Source: an uncultured Muribaculaceae bacterium (GTDB lineage: Bacteria; Bacteroidota; Bacteroidia; Bacteroidales; Muribaculaceae). From it: a stretch of DNA of 64,000 nucleotides. Within the stretch, counting starts at the first letter, position 1. The number at the start of each line of letters is the position of its first letter. Positions 8,647 through 16,834 of this stretch are shown piece after piece. The notes under the pieces are model-generated. The model was not told where the DNA came from. It saw nothing but the letters and a program-made list of their open reading frames with translations, and did no database searches. The stretch spans positions 66,784 to 130,783 of the forward strand of contig CAJTMY010000002.1 of assembly GCA_910577355.1 (NCBI GenBank). Direction: 5' to 3'. The position numbers were made by a program, and so were the translations under genes.

Positions 8647-9061
8647 TTTTATTATCCGGTTTATTGTCTGATTTAGCCAACTCTTTTTTATATTCATTGT
8701 ATACGGACAAGAGTATTTCAATACAAAGTTCAAACAGCGAGTCGATATTGTTGTAGGAAAATGCGAGCTGTTCTACTGCGATCCATATATCGTTATCGAT
8801 GACAAATGATTTTGCTACAATATATTTTGCGTTCATTTGATCGATAATTCGATATAGACGGATTATTTCGGAGTCCTGTGCGGTAGGCGAGATTGTATAT
8901 ATACCGGGCAACAGTATCCGGAAATAGTGAGGACGTGCTGCTTCGGATATGAACATGAACCGAAGCCCCTCGTGAGAAAAGGACAGCACCTCTTCTTTAT
9001 CGCTCTCGACCGTATGGTCGGGCAATTCTTTGCTTAAAAAACTTTTGAAGCGTTGAATCAT
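8639..9061 (-). CDS. Unknown 140-residue protein, possibly YbjN/secretion-chaperone-like fold
   Basis: The small acidic cytoplasmic protein alternates predicted strands (LSFSHEGLRFMFIS, YFRILLPGIY) with helices. It ends in IDNDIWIAVEQLAFSYN followed by a long amphipathic helix. That layout loosely recalls the YbjN or type III chaperone-like fold, but the match is by eye only. There is no signal peptide and no catalytic motif. It overlaps the start of the two-helix membrane protein gene, suggesting a coupled pair. It sits between a TupA-like ATP-grasp gene and a GT4 gene in the polysaccharide operon. Confidence 0.55.
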   Translation of the reverse strand: MIQRFKSFLSKELPDHTVESDKEEVLSFSHEGLRFMFISEAARPHYFRILLPGIYTISPTAQDSEIIRLYRIIDQMNAKYIVAKSFVIDNDIWIAVEQLAFSYNNIDSLFELCIEILLSVYNEYKKELAKSDNKPDNKNE

Positions 9062-9089
9062 ATATTTGTCGAACTTCTTGTTGAATCAA

Positions 9090-10013
9090 TTATTTGGTGG
9101 AGGGAAGTGTAATCATATCACCAAATTTTTTATCCCATTCTTCAGGCTCAAATGGCGTAAGACCGCTGAAATGAAAGAATGTATACTCGCCAAAAAATAT
9201 TTTTCCGCGAATATTATATAAGTCGACTCTCACGAAAGGTTCTCCACATGATAGCTTACGTGCAATCTCGATCATTAGTTCAAAGTTTTCAGGCTTTGCG
9301 GGAGGTGTCTTTGAATTGGGATGCCCATTTTTTACAGGGAGTTGGTTATAATCTAAGTCGAGAAAATCAAAAGTCAGTTCATCGTGACTCATTCGTCCGC
9401 TTGCCATAAATAAGAAACGCGGTTCGCCGTTCATGCAGAAGAATTTATAATCACGCAATTCTCCATTTTCATCTTCCATGTATTGCTCAGCGATAATCTT
9501 GCGTGGTACTCCGCCATATGGCCATTCTCGATAACGGCCATTTTTTGATTGCATCGATTTTGTTAGTTTCGCTTTAGCAGCTTCTAGGTTGAAACGGCCT
9601 TTGTCCTTGCAAACGACAACACCTCCAGAGCCACCGCCGTGTGTGGTTTTAAGAACGAACTGTTCCGGAAGTTCGCTTATATTGATATTATCAACTGAAT
9701 CGTAAACTTTCAAAGTCGGTATTACGTGTGATTTTCCGATAATCTCTGAGACGATTTTTTTTACTGCCAGTTTATCTACCATGTCGGTATGGCGAGGATT
9801 ATGGTCATGAATTTTGAGCCACTGAATTTTTTCGTTAAGGGTTTCGGGTTTATAGAGATGTAACGGTTTGCCCATTATAAACAGATATATAAGCCTGAGA
9901 TAGAGCGAATCGGGCAACCATCCGAAGAAACGCATCGTTACTCCTCTGAGGAAATTTGATTTATAGTTCATTTCTTTATGCGGTTTAGTATTTTTTACCA
10001 ATGTTTTTGTCAT
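9090..10013 (-). CDS. TupA-like ATP-grasp protein (second copy)
   Basis: This 307-residue paralogue of the gene at 3225-4121 has the same order of motifs: KPETLNEKIQWLK near residue 57, FVLKTTHGGGSGGVVV for ATP binding, YKFFCMNGEPRFLFMASGR, and the acidic metal-binding end FVRVDLYNIRGKIFFGEYTF. The nucleotide loop is richer in glycine than in the other copy. The protein probably forms an amide or similar bond on a glycan precursor. Two diverged copies in one operon suggest two different acceptors or donors rather than a recent duplication. Confidence 0.85.
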   Translation of the reverse strand: MTKTLVKNTKPHKEMNYKSNFLRGVTMRFFGWLPDSLYLRLIYLFIMGKPLHLYKPETLNEKIQWLKIHDHNPRHTDMVDKLAVKKIVSEIIGKSHVIPTLKVYDSVDNINISELPEQFVLKTTHGGGSGGVVVCKDKGRFNLEAAKAKLTKSMQSKNGRYREWPYGGVPRKIIAEQYMEDENGELRDYKFFCMNGEPRFLFMASGRMSHDELTFDFLDLDYNQLPVKNGHPNSKTPPAKPENFELMIEIARKLSCGEPFVRVDLYNIRGKIFFGEYTFFHFSGLTPFEPEEWDKKFGDMITLPSTK

Positions 10014-10052
10014 GCACTAAAATATATCTGTCATATTGCTAAAGAATTTGAG

Positions 10053-10973
10053 CTATCGCATTTTGTCTATAAGTTTTCCAAGGAATGGTATTTTGCTGCG
10101 AATGTATATTGAAAAGGCGGGTCTGAGTTTCGGCGTTTTTGTCAATGTGCGCTTTTCAATCTGGAATTCCAATGCAGGATCGTAGAATGGTGACCTGCTG
10201 TATGTCTGCCACCAGGCAAGCCACCAATAAGTGAATTCCTTCCATGGTTTTTCTCCGGCATAGTGAATTATGACAGGCGAATCCAAACCTTCCTGAAGGG
10301 CGTCGTGACTGTTTTGGTTGAATACCAGTTCATTAATGGCATTTGGGGTGGTGTTAAACCATCTCGGCATATATCCTATATGGCCTTTGCAGACTATGTT
10401 GACTATATCTTGATCCTGAAATGTATATTGTTTTTCTGCATGGGCAAGATATATATCCTTAAGATTTAATTCCCGGTGCTTTTTTGCGTTTATCAGCTGT
10501 ACGCCCCCATTGATGTATTGGTCTACATCAAGTCCGAGACTTTCGATATGGGCTCCTGTCGTACTATGTTTTTTAAAGCCTGTCCAAACGCCAGCGAGAT
10601 AATTATCTTCTAACGGAAATAAATAGATCTTTGAAACGGACTGATTGAATATTATATCTCCGTCGCAGTATATTATCTTATCATGCTGCGGTATCAGCCA
10701 CGGGATCAATAGCCGGTAATATGTAGGAGTAGATATATCACGAATCTGGAAACTGTTTTTAAATGTATCGCCCACAGAAATAAAATCAATGGGCGCTTCA
10801 TGTTTTTTGCAAATGGATTTCAGAATGTCTCTGTCTGAATCTGTCACGTCGTCGGATTGTAGTATGTAGATATGCGGTTTGCAGTCGGATGAATTCTCTA
10901 AAAGGGATAGAATTGCCACTCCTGTTGGCATTATAAAGTTGTGGTCGGTGGAGAATACAATGGGTATGATCAT
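10053..10973 (-). CDS. Family 8 glycosyltransferase
   Basis: The start at 10973 overlaps the flippase stop (ATGA) and gives a 306-residue protein with the exact GT8 opening MIIPIVFSTDHNFIMPTGVA. The DxD metal motif is D104-G-D106, in IIYCDGDIIF. The C-terminal HYAGEKPW near residue 240 is the second GT8 hallmark that closes over the donor. GT8 enzymes retain the anomeric configuration and typically add glucose or galactose, as LgtC and WaaJ do. It likely extends the repeat unit. A longer upstream frame exists but lies entirely within the flippase gene. Confidence 0.9.
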   Translation of the reverse strand: MIIPIVFSTDHNFIMPTGVAILSLLENSSDCKPHIYILQSDDVTDSDRDILKSICKKHEAPIDFISVGDTFKNSFQIRDISTPTYYRLLIPWLIPQHDKIIYCDGDIIFNQSVSKIYLFPLEDNYLAGVWTGFKKHSTTGAHIESLGLDVDQYINGGVQLINAKKHRELNLKDIYLAHAEKQYTFQDQDIVNIVCKGHIGYMPRWFNTTPNAINELVFNQNSHDALQEGLDSPVIIHYAGEKPWKEFTYWWLAWWQTYSRSPFYDPALEFQIEKRTLTKTPKLRPAFSIYIRSKIPFLGKLIDKMR

Positions 10974-12502
10974 TTGGCCTTGTTTTTTAAGTGAATTAAT
11001 TGTCTGATTCCGGTAAGTTCTTGCCTTGAGAATAGTGTGATGATGACGATACATAGACTTCCGAGGGCAAAAGATGCGGAGAGCGCGATAAGTGTAATTA
11101 TGGATATGTCGGTAAATCGGAAATTTGTAAGCAGCAGCCAAGCGGCTGTCGATAGAATAGTGAAGCTTGCAGTGATTCTTATGCCTACCGAGCTGAAGTA
11201 TTCCGTGATACTGAATCCATTTTGTCGTTTGGCAAGAAGCAGCAATGCGGCCATATTGAGCAGTTCGCACAGTGCCATTGCAAGAAATACAGTATAGTAC
11301 GGTAGCCCTAAATGCAGTAGAAGCCACGATAACGGCAGGCTCAACGTGAGAAGAACAAGTTCTGTAATCTGGTATGCTTTAAGATTTCCGTAGCTCTTGA
11401 AGTAAAGATCGATCGGTGCATGGAAACTGCGCATTACAAGATATATCATGATTGCGCGTACGAAGCTTATGGTGTATGGAGGAATCTCGCCGAGCCATAA
11501 ATGTATTACCGGTTCGGCCAAAACGAATACAGGGAAAGCCAATATGGCTATTACTGCGAAGTTCGCTTTGGTATTTATGTATATAAGCCGCATAAATCCG
11601 GCGGCGTCGCCTTGCGCATAAAGCTGCATGGTGCGTGGCTGAAAGCTGAGGTTGAGGTCGGCAATAAATTGCGATATGGCCGACATAACCTGATATGCTA
11701 TGGTTCGCGCTGCATTTACGATTACACCGCCCATTATATTCAAGACAAAATTTATTCCGTTGCCGGTGATCGTATATGCTGTATTGCCGAGGAATTGCCA
11801 GCCGGCAAAGCCGGTCATCTGCCGGAGTAGATCGGGGCGGTGGACTTTGCGGTAGCGGCTCTCGTCGCCGAACGATCGGTGGCAGTAGAGCACATTGATA
11901 TATCTGACTATCAATGCTGTGAACAATAGCAGTGCTGCGTATAACACGAGCCTATGGTCGGATGAGCATGCGAGCAGGAATACGATGACAAGCCGCAGTG
12001 TATAGTCGACAATGCTGAAAGTGGCAAATGCGTTGAATTTCTCGTTGGCTATGATGAGGGCGTCGTATGGTACGGTAAGTATTGTCACGACTGCTGTTAG
12101 TAACGAAAATTGTAGCACTATCATAGCCGGGATGAATTTACCCTGGGGAATATCGAGATAATGCATCATTATGCTGCCTCCGATTTCGACAACGATGAAG
12201 AATATAAGCGCTATCCAGCGATGTATTTTCACTCCGATCGAGAATATGTCGTTGACTTCGTCCGGTCGTCCGTTGCCCTTGGCCACGTTGATGAAGCGCT
12301 GTATTGAGCTTGCGAAGATGGTGCGCAGGGCGTTGAACATGGCCACGACGCTCCCTACCAGGCCGTAAATGCCGAAGTCGGTGATGCCGAGCTGCTGCAG
12401 CAACACTCTAGACGTGTATAATGCCACGACAAGAGTAAAGATCTTACGTCCGTAGAGAAACAGCGTGTTTTTTGCGATGGATTTGTTGGCCGATGACGCC
12501 AT
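10970..12502 (-). CDS. wzx: Wzx-type polysaccharide flippase
   Basis: The 510-residue protein, starting at the ATG at 12502 two bases after the upstream stop, has about 12-14 hydrophobic segments. Its N-terminus, SIAKNTLFLYGRKIFTLVV, is typical of the MATE/MVF-like polysaccharide exporters. It would flip undecaprenyl-linked repeat units across the inner membrane for the Wzy-like polymerase encoded upstream. It ends with an ATGA overlap with the GT8 gene. The presence of wzx and wzy in one operon supports a Wzx/Wzy-dependent capsule or O-antigen pathway. Confidence 0.9.
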   Translation of the reverse strand: MASSANKSIAKNTLFLYGRKIFTLVVALYTSRVLLQQLGITDFGIYGLVGSVVAMFNALRTIFASSIQRFINVAKGNGRPDEVNDIFSIGVKIHRWIALIFFIVVEIGGSIMMHYLDIPQGKFIPAMIVLQFSLLTAVVTILTVPYDALIIANEKFNAFATFSIVDYTLRLVIVFLLACSSDHRLVLYAALLLFTALIVRYINVLYCHRSFGDESRYRKVHRPDLLRQMTGFAGWQFLGNTAYTITGNGINFVLNIMGGVIVNAARTIAYQVMSAISQFIADLNLSFQPRTMQLYAQGDAAGFMRLIYINTKANFAVIAILAFPVFVLAEPVIHLWLGEIPPYTISFVRAIMIYLVMRSFHAPIDLYFKSYGNLKAYQITELVLLTLSLPLSWLLLHLGLPYYTVFLAMALCELLNMAALLLLAKRQNGFSITEYFSSVGIRITASFTILSTAAWLLLTNFRFTDISIITLIALSASFALGSLCIVIITLFSRQELTGIRQLIHLKNKAK

Positions 12503-12504
12503 GG

Positions 12505-13631
12505 TCAATGTCGGGTCTGAATGATTTTTATTGAATGCTTTTGAGCAAGGGCATATTTGCGTATTTCGTCGGTATGTTCTCCTAATGCGGGTGTTCCTGT
12601 AAACTGGGCTATCCACATTGAGAATCCATCGGCATTGAATTCGAGAAGGCGGGGCTTATTGTCGGCATCAATGGCTATGTCGAGCTGCAAAAGTTTTAGA
12701 TGGGGTAGAGAGGCGGCTATGATCCTGGCAAAGTCGGTTATTCCATCCCAATCGGGAATTGTAAAAGATTGTCTGCTGAAATCAATGTTGCCATGTGTTT
12801 TCGATGCGATACCATTGGCATTGTAGCATTCTTTGGCCAAGACGCCCGTTTTTTCATCAATCCTGATCATATGCCCGTCCTGATGCAGATTGTCCACAAC
12901 AGCGCCTGAAGCGCCCATTCTTATTACAGCCGAGAGAATATGAATTTGGCCTGTGTAAGGTGATTTGTATGTGGCGATGCGGATAGTATTGACAGATGTA
13001 GGGTTGAACTGAGTCATGAAGTCGCTTTGCTTCAGCGCTTCCTGCACTATGATGTTTCTGCCCGATTTACGTATAATATCAACTGTCAGTTCGGTCTTAT
13101 GGCTGTCTGTTAGATTGATGAGGCGTACTCCGTTTCCGCTTGATGTGTTGACTGTGGGTTTTATTACAATGCGCGAATATGGTTCGAGCAGAGCCGAAAA
13201 CTGCGAGTCGGACATATATCCGATGATATTATAATCAGCATCCATCAGCAGACCGTCAATGATGCGGAGAACCGTTTTGGGAAGGACTCCATCCGGGAGT
13301 ACTTTATCGAATATATTTTTGTCGGAATAATATGGCAGCAATTCCGAAGGGTTGAGGGCCCGGTTAAGTGCGTCGGCAATGGGTTGTGAAAGTATGAATT
13401 TTGTATCACCGCAGAATTTTGAATATAATCGGTAGGCCCATATGCTGCGGCATTTTACTAGTGGCTTCCAGTATTCTGTCCAAACGCGCTCATTATCAAT
13501 AGAATACCCCCCCTATATCCATCTATGGATGCGAGTAGCCGCTTTTCACGGTCTTCTGAAAACCGATTGCTACGGTACGCGGTTACTTTTTCTATCAATA
13601 TCGTTAAAAGTTTCTTGACTTTACTTATCAT
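12505..13631 (-). pseudogene. Sugar-transfer-type ATP-grasp, frameshifted at a G7 run (possible phase-off gene)
   Basis: The reading frame begins at the ATG at 13631 and runs for 42 codons to a run of seven G (coding strand, 13513-13507). Continuing in that frame it hits a stop some 18 codons on. The next frame, entered at the run, stays open to the stop at 12505 and gives a protein like the sugar-transfer ATP-grasp family (PF14397): IVIKPTVNTSSGNGVRLI, IIVQEALKQ, NTIRIATYK and a closing LLQLDIAIDADNKPRLLEFN. One extra G (G8) would restore a protein of about 375 residues. Alternatively a shorter product could start at the TTG at 13341. The break is either slippage-based phase variation, a fixed mutation or a sequencing error. 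Confidence 0.8.
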
Positions 13632-13803
13632 ATCGATCGTTCAAAAATATTGAAATATAGCTGTTGGTCATTTTTCTAAACCAAGATATAGGACGATTCA
13701 GATCCCATTCACTGGCTCTGTGCGAAACAGGAGATATGCCAAATTGATCCTTGCTCAAATTATAGATTATTGTAAATTTTGCTTTACGTGGATCTTTTGA
13801 ATA
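13621..13803 (-). pseudogene. Open 60-codon remnant of an unknown gene between wzy and the ATP-grasp gene
   Basis: Between the end of the polymerase gene and the ATP-grasp start is a 60-codon open frame bounded by an in-frame stop at 13806-13804 and its own stop at 13623-13621. It overlaps the ATP-grasp start by 11 bases, as real operon genes do. The composition looks protein-like (GISPVSHRASEWDLNRPISW). Its only ATG is codon 45; a TTG at 13758 is the other possible start. It may be the 3' end of a gene whose 5' part was replaced when wzy arrived. No family is recognised. Confidence 0.35.
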
Positions 13804-15119
13804 CTAGCATTTTGTGCTCCCATTTTAATCGTCATTGCACAGACAATGAATGGAAGCATTAGGAAGAATGGATTAAGGAACTGAATTGTCTGCACAAATA
13901 AAAATGCTGCTGCAATCGGGAAAAAGTATAGAGTATATATGTGCTTGTTTTGTATAAATTGACGATAGAATATGATCGGAATAATAATAAAAATAAGAAG
14001 TCCTACTATACCGGTGCACACGAATATTTGTTGGGATGCATTGTGCATTGCATTACTTCGATTAGCAACATCATTATACCCCACAGCCCCAATTCCGATA
14101 GGTAAAGCATCGGGGTTGCGTTCCAGGAATTCGACATATTCTTCAAAAAGGCCGGTACGGCCATTTGCAGATTCCATATCATTGTTTGTAAGACGTTTTT
14201 GGAACGGTTCGACGAAGTCACTGAAGTATACAGATATACCACCGCCGAATGCTGATACGCAGGTGATTAGCAGTGCTAATTTCCACTTTTTCATGCAGAG
14301 AATCCCGTAAAATAAAGTAAGCAGGCACACCAATAGTAACCATGTCCGTGATACAGTAAAGGCCGCAATAATTATATCTGCGGCAATCAGAACCCAAAGG
14401 AATAGCGGTTTTATATGTAGACGTTTCGCTCCCAATAAAAGGCAAGCATATACCACCACGGAGAAGTATCCGACGTTATTGGCATTAAGTGAAAATACGC
14501 GTAAATTCTCGTTTAAAGATTCATCGTACAGACTTACATCGCCCATGCGGTGAGCAAATATTCCTATCGGGCCGAATACTTGATATGAACGATAGCAGAT
14601 AGCACTGAATACAAACACAGTTGCGATGCAGAAGAGTTTTATTGCCATCGCGTAGTCAACTCCCTTTGTCTTGTCAAAGAATAAGAAAAGGAATAAAGAC
14701 AGAACACCGATATATATTATAATGTCGTTGATGCGGTGAGCGTTTTGCCACGATGTGAAATTGATAATCTCAATAATCACCAACATTATTGTGAACAGGT
14801 ATTGAGCTTTGGATATTTTAGGGCATTTGAAGAGTAGACCTATAAACAGGAACAAGCAAATGATTGTGTTCATGCCCGTGACGATCGGAATTAGGAACGT
14901 GGAGTAGCTTACAAGGTTCTTGTATGATGCAAATGGAATATACGCGCCTACGATTGCCACAAGTGCGTATTGTGGAATTGGGATGGACAAAAAGTCGCGT
15001 ATCGAAAATACGCATAATACAAGAATTATGTAGGTAAAGAAGAGAAATCTTTGAAATTTTCTTTCCTTGGGTTTCTCGATTTCCCTGCTTTGCTGTGGGG
15101 CTAATGTTAATGATGTCAT
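13767..15119 (-). CDS. wzy: Wzy-like O-antigen/capsule polymerase
   Basis: The 450-residue inner-membrane protein has a charged N-terminal tail and then about ten to twelve hydrophobic segments. A larger periplasmic loop after mid-protein carries NGRTGLFEEYVEFL and PIGIGAVGYND. That pattern (a W/N-GR-x-x-L-W/F region in a late loop) is seen in Wzy_C/O-antigen ligase family proteins. It should polymerise flipped repeat units. It starts 38 bases after the upxY stop, so it is the first structural gene of the operon. Wzy and WaaL ligase cannot be separated by sequence alone; the wzx partner favours Wzy. Confidence 0.8.
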   Translation of the reverse strand: MTSLTLAPQQSREIEKPKERKFQRFLFFTYIILVLCVFSIRDFLSIPIPQYALVAIVGAYIPFASYKNLVSYSTFLIPIVTGMNTIICLFLFIGLLFKCPKISKAQYLFTIMLVIIEIINFTSWQNAHRINDIIIYIGVLSLFLFLFFDKTKGVDYAMAIKLFCIATVFVFSAICYRSYQVFGPIGIFAHRMGDVSLYDESLNENLRVFSLNANNVGYFSVVVYACLLLGAKRLHIKPLFLWVLIAADIIIAAFTVSRTWLLLVCLLTLFYGILCMKKWKLALLITCVSAFGGGISVYFSDFVEPFQKRLTNNDMESANGRTGLFEEYVEFLERNPDALPIGIGAVGYNDVANRSNAMHNASQQIFVCTGIVGLLIFIIIPIIFYRQFIQNKHIYTLYFFPIAAAFLFVQTIQFLNPFFLMLPFIVCAMTIKMGAQNASIQKIHVKQNLQ

Positions 15120-15157
15120 ATAGACGTCTTAGCTAAAAATAAGGGCTTTGGAGCAGC

Positions 15158-15730
15158 TCACAGGAGCTGGATGTAGTCGGCGGTGTGGATTTCGATGGAG
15201 GCGGCGAGGAGGCCGGGGAGCTCGATGAGGAGGTGGCGCTTGCGGGTGCCTCTTGTCTTGAGGAGGAGGCCTTGGATGCCGTTGAGGGGGCCGGGGGCGA
15301 TGATGCGTACGGGGGCGCCGTACATTGCGGGAGTGATCTCGCCGGGGGTGTAGTAGCGGGGGGCGTCGGTGGACGTGACGGCGGTGATGAAGCGGCGCAT
15401 GTCGGCGTCGGCGACGGTCATGGGGGTGCGGTAGGGTGCGCCGCGGAGGTAGCGGTACTGGAGGGTGTCGGTGCGCCGGATGACGGGGTCGAGGCGGTCT
15501 TTAACGGCGTGGACGAAGAGGAGGTCATGGATGAAGGGCACTTGCTCGCGTACGGGGCGGCCTTGGCGTTGGATAATCTGTGGCCGTGTGGGTGTGAATA
15601 CGGTGAATCCGAGTGCGGGGAGCCGCTTGTATGCGGGTTGCAGGGCGTTGGGGCGTGTGAGGTCGCGCAGTACGTACCAGGCGGGCTCGGTTTCTGTGTC
15701 CATCTCAGATGATGCTTTGGGCGGCGGCAA
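15158..15730 (-). CDS. UpxY-family NusG-like transcription antiterminator
   Basis: The 190-residue protein has an N-terminal NusG domain (WYVLRDLTRPNA near residue 18, then LGFTVFTPTRP and PFIHDLLFVHA). A C-terminal KOW-like part has MYGAPVRIIAPGPLNGIQG. In Bacteroides, UpxY proteins are the first gene of each capsule operon and let RNA polymerase read through the untranslated leader. The position directly before wzy fits exactly. The leader upstream holds two strong hairpins that may be its target. No UpxZ-type inhibitor gene is seen beside it, which is a difference from B. fragilis loci. Confidence 0.9.
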   Translation of the reverse strand: MPPPKASSEMDTETEPAWYVLRDLTRPNALQPAYKRLPALGFTVFTPTRPQIIQRQGRPVREQVPFIHDLLFVHAVKDRLDPVIRRTDTLQYRYLRGAPYRTPMTVADADMRRFITAVTSTDAPRYYTPGEITPAMYGAPVRIIAPGPLNGIQGLLLKTRGTRKRHLLIELPGLLAASIEIHTADYIQLL

Positions 15731-15742
15731 ATTCCTCTAATC

Positions 15743-15777
15743 CTGCATGAATTGTTATTTTATTGAAATTCATGCAG
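15743..15777 (-). promoter_or_regulatory. Leader hairpin 1 of the polysaccharide operon
   Basis: A perfect 11-base inverted repeat (arms 15743-15753 and 15767-15777, loop 13 bases) lies just upstream of the antiterminator start codon at 15730. It would form a stem in the transcript close to the ribosome-binding region. It may be a pause, terminator or antitermination element; no strong T-run follows. Confidence 0.55.
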
Positions 15778-15867
15778 TTGTCGGTGCGTGCTCTTGAAGT
15801 TGCGAAACTTATAGAGTTATTGAAATCCACGTCGGTAAATAGTTGCCACGCGCGGGCGGTAATCTTC

Positions 15868-15902
15868 TAAATGTGTATCTTTATACAGGAGATACACATT
15901 TA
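15868..15902 (-). promoter_or_regulatory. Leader hairpin 2, at the expected 5' end of the operon transcript
   Basis: A perfect 13-base inverted repeat (arms 15868-15880 and 15890-15902, loop 9 bases) starts about seven bases after the -7 box at 15909-15916. It would therefore fold at the very start of the RNA. It could stabilise the transcript or be recognised by the UpxY-like protein. Confidence 0.6.
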
Positions 15903-15908
15903 CGGCTG

Positions 15909-15916
15909 CAAAGGTA
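15909..15916 (-). promoter_or_regulatory. Promoter -7 box of the polysaccharide operon
   Basis: On the minus strand this reads TACCTTTG, matching the Bacteroidetes TAnnTTTG box. A convincing TTTG at -33 is not seen. It would give a leader of about 170 bases before the antiterminator gene. No large inverted repeats of the invertible-promoter kind surround it. Confidence 0.55.
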
Positions 15917-15949
15917 CGAATTTTAATTTGAAATAGGCACATGGGTGCG

Positions 15950-15991
15950 AAAAAAGTGCGGCACATCGTGTATGATGGCCGCACTTTTTAT
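15950..15991 (-). terminator. Rho-independent terminator after the toxin gene (copy 1 of a duplicated hairpin)
   Basis: A 13-base stem (AAAAAAGTGCGGC against its complement) with a 15-base loop lies 15 bases beyond the zeta-like gene stop and is flanked by A and T runs, so it can work in both directions. Nearly the same 42-base sequence recurs at 16844-16886 after dnaK. Confidence 0.85.
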
Positions 15992-16006
15992 CATCATCTG
16001 CTATAA

Positions 16007-16609
16007 TTATTTCGGAAGGATGGGCGAAGCCCATGCCGGAAGGTCATCGACATAGCGTTTTACCAGCTCCCCATCACTCAATCGGAACAAAAGCCGGGTC
16101 TCGGTATCCTCTATTGAGTTGTCATAAACATAGAGCCGGTCAACGTATGGAGCCAAAGCAATGCAGTTGGCAATCGACTTGTCGTAGCGAGATATGATTT
16201 TGGGTATGGGTACATCATGACCGCCATTCAGCACACGGTTCGCTACGCGCTTTGCATTGATGGTCGGAGATTCAGTGGAAACAAAGAACAGACGTATGAA
16301 GAATCCGGCTTGCTTTGCCCTAAGAATGTAATCGACCTTATCGGCAGCCGACATCACAGTCTCAAAGATATGGCTTTTGCGTTCTGCAAGGCATTTTTCC
16401 CTCCATTCATTGCAATAATTGGCCGCTTTGAGGACAGACTCCTGATTATTCCAATCGCCAAATATATCACGAGCCACATTGTCGGGATTGATATATTCCG
16501 AATCCTCCAGCCATTCATGGTGGAGAATTTTGGAGGTCACAGAAGTCTTGCCAGACCCGTTAGGCCCGGCAATCACAATCAGGACAGGCCGATGTTTACT
16601 TGCGGTCAT
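16007..16609 (-). CDS. Zeta-toxin-like P-loop kinase
   Basis: The 200-residue protein opens with VLIVIAGPNGSGKTSVTSK, a Walker A loop with K21. It continues with EYINPDNVARDIFG near residue 38, FETVMS near 81 and a conserved arginine region (NAKRVANRV), all as in the zeta toxin/AAA_33 kinase group. Zeta toxins phosphorylate UDP-N-acetyl-sugars and block wall synthesis; some relatives act on other small molecules. It starts 14 bases inside a small upstream gene that is a likely antitoxin. A dedicated terminator follows. The family is fairly secure; toxicity is inferred. Confidence 0.75.
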   Translation of the reverse strand: MTASKHRPVLIVIAGPNGSGKTSVTSKILHHEWLEDSEYINPDNVARDIFGDWNNQESVLKAANYCNEWREKCLAERKSHIFETVMSAADKVDYILRAKQAGFFIRLFFVSTESPTINAKRVANRVLNGGHDVPIPKIISRYDKSIANCIALAPYVDRLYVYDNSIEDTETRLLFRLSDGELVKRYVDDLPAWASPILPK

Positions 16610-16811
16610 TGCGAAGCCTGCTTAAAGTTTCTTCAACTCTTGCGCGAGCCTCATGTGTAGCGGCCTCAATTCCAGCTGCCACACGCTCGGCAGCCCGGCG
16701 AGTGCTCTCGCGGGCATCTTCGGCCACCTCACGCATAATCTGAGCCATGCGCTCATCGCCCGGCTCTTCCATCGACGTCAGCCGATAGCTGTTCATCTCC
16801 GTTTCTGACAT
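16596..16811 (-). CDS. Small helical protein, putative antitoxin of the zeta-like kinase
   Basis: The ATG at 16811 gives 71 residues (MSETEMNSYRL onward); it is preferred over a longer frame because a -7 promoter box lies just upstream at 16835-16842. After residue 20 the protein is one long charged amphipathic helix rich in Ala, Arg and Glu, with no DNA-binding motif. The reading frame overlaps the kinase gene by 14 bases, as in toxin-antitoxin pairs. It is not like the classic epsilon antitoxin, so the role rests on context only. Confidence 0.6.
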   Translation of the reverse strand: MSETEMNSYRLTSMEEPGDERMAQIMREVAEDARESTRRAAERVAAGIEAATHEARARVEETLSRLRNDRK

Positions 16812-16834
16812 AATTCTATTTTTTACTTCAACGC

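Noticed and set aside
10970..11327. Longer N-terminus for the GT8 gene
   Set aside because: The extension lies entirely within the flippase gene in another frame, while the ATG at 10973 gives the exact family start.
13507..13513. Programmed ribosomal frameshifting at the G7 run
   Set aside because: A G7 run alone lacks a standard slippery heptamer plus downstream structure that I could identify; length variation or error is simpler.
15868..15902. Inverted repeat near the glycan promoter as an invertible-promoter switch
   Set aside because: The arms are only nine bases apart and do not enclose the promoter, so inversion would not change its direction.
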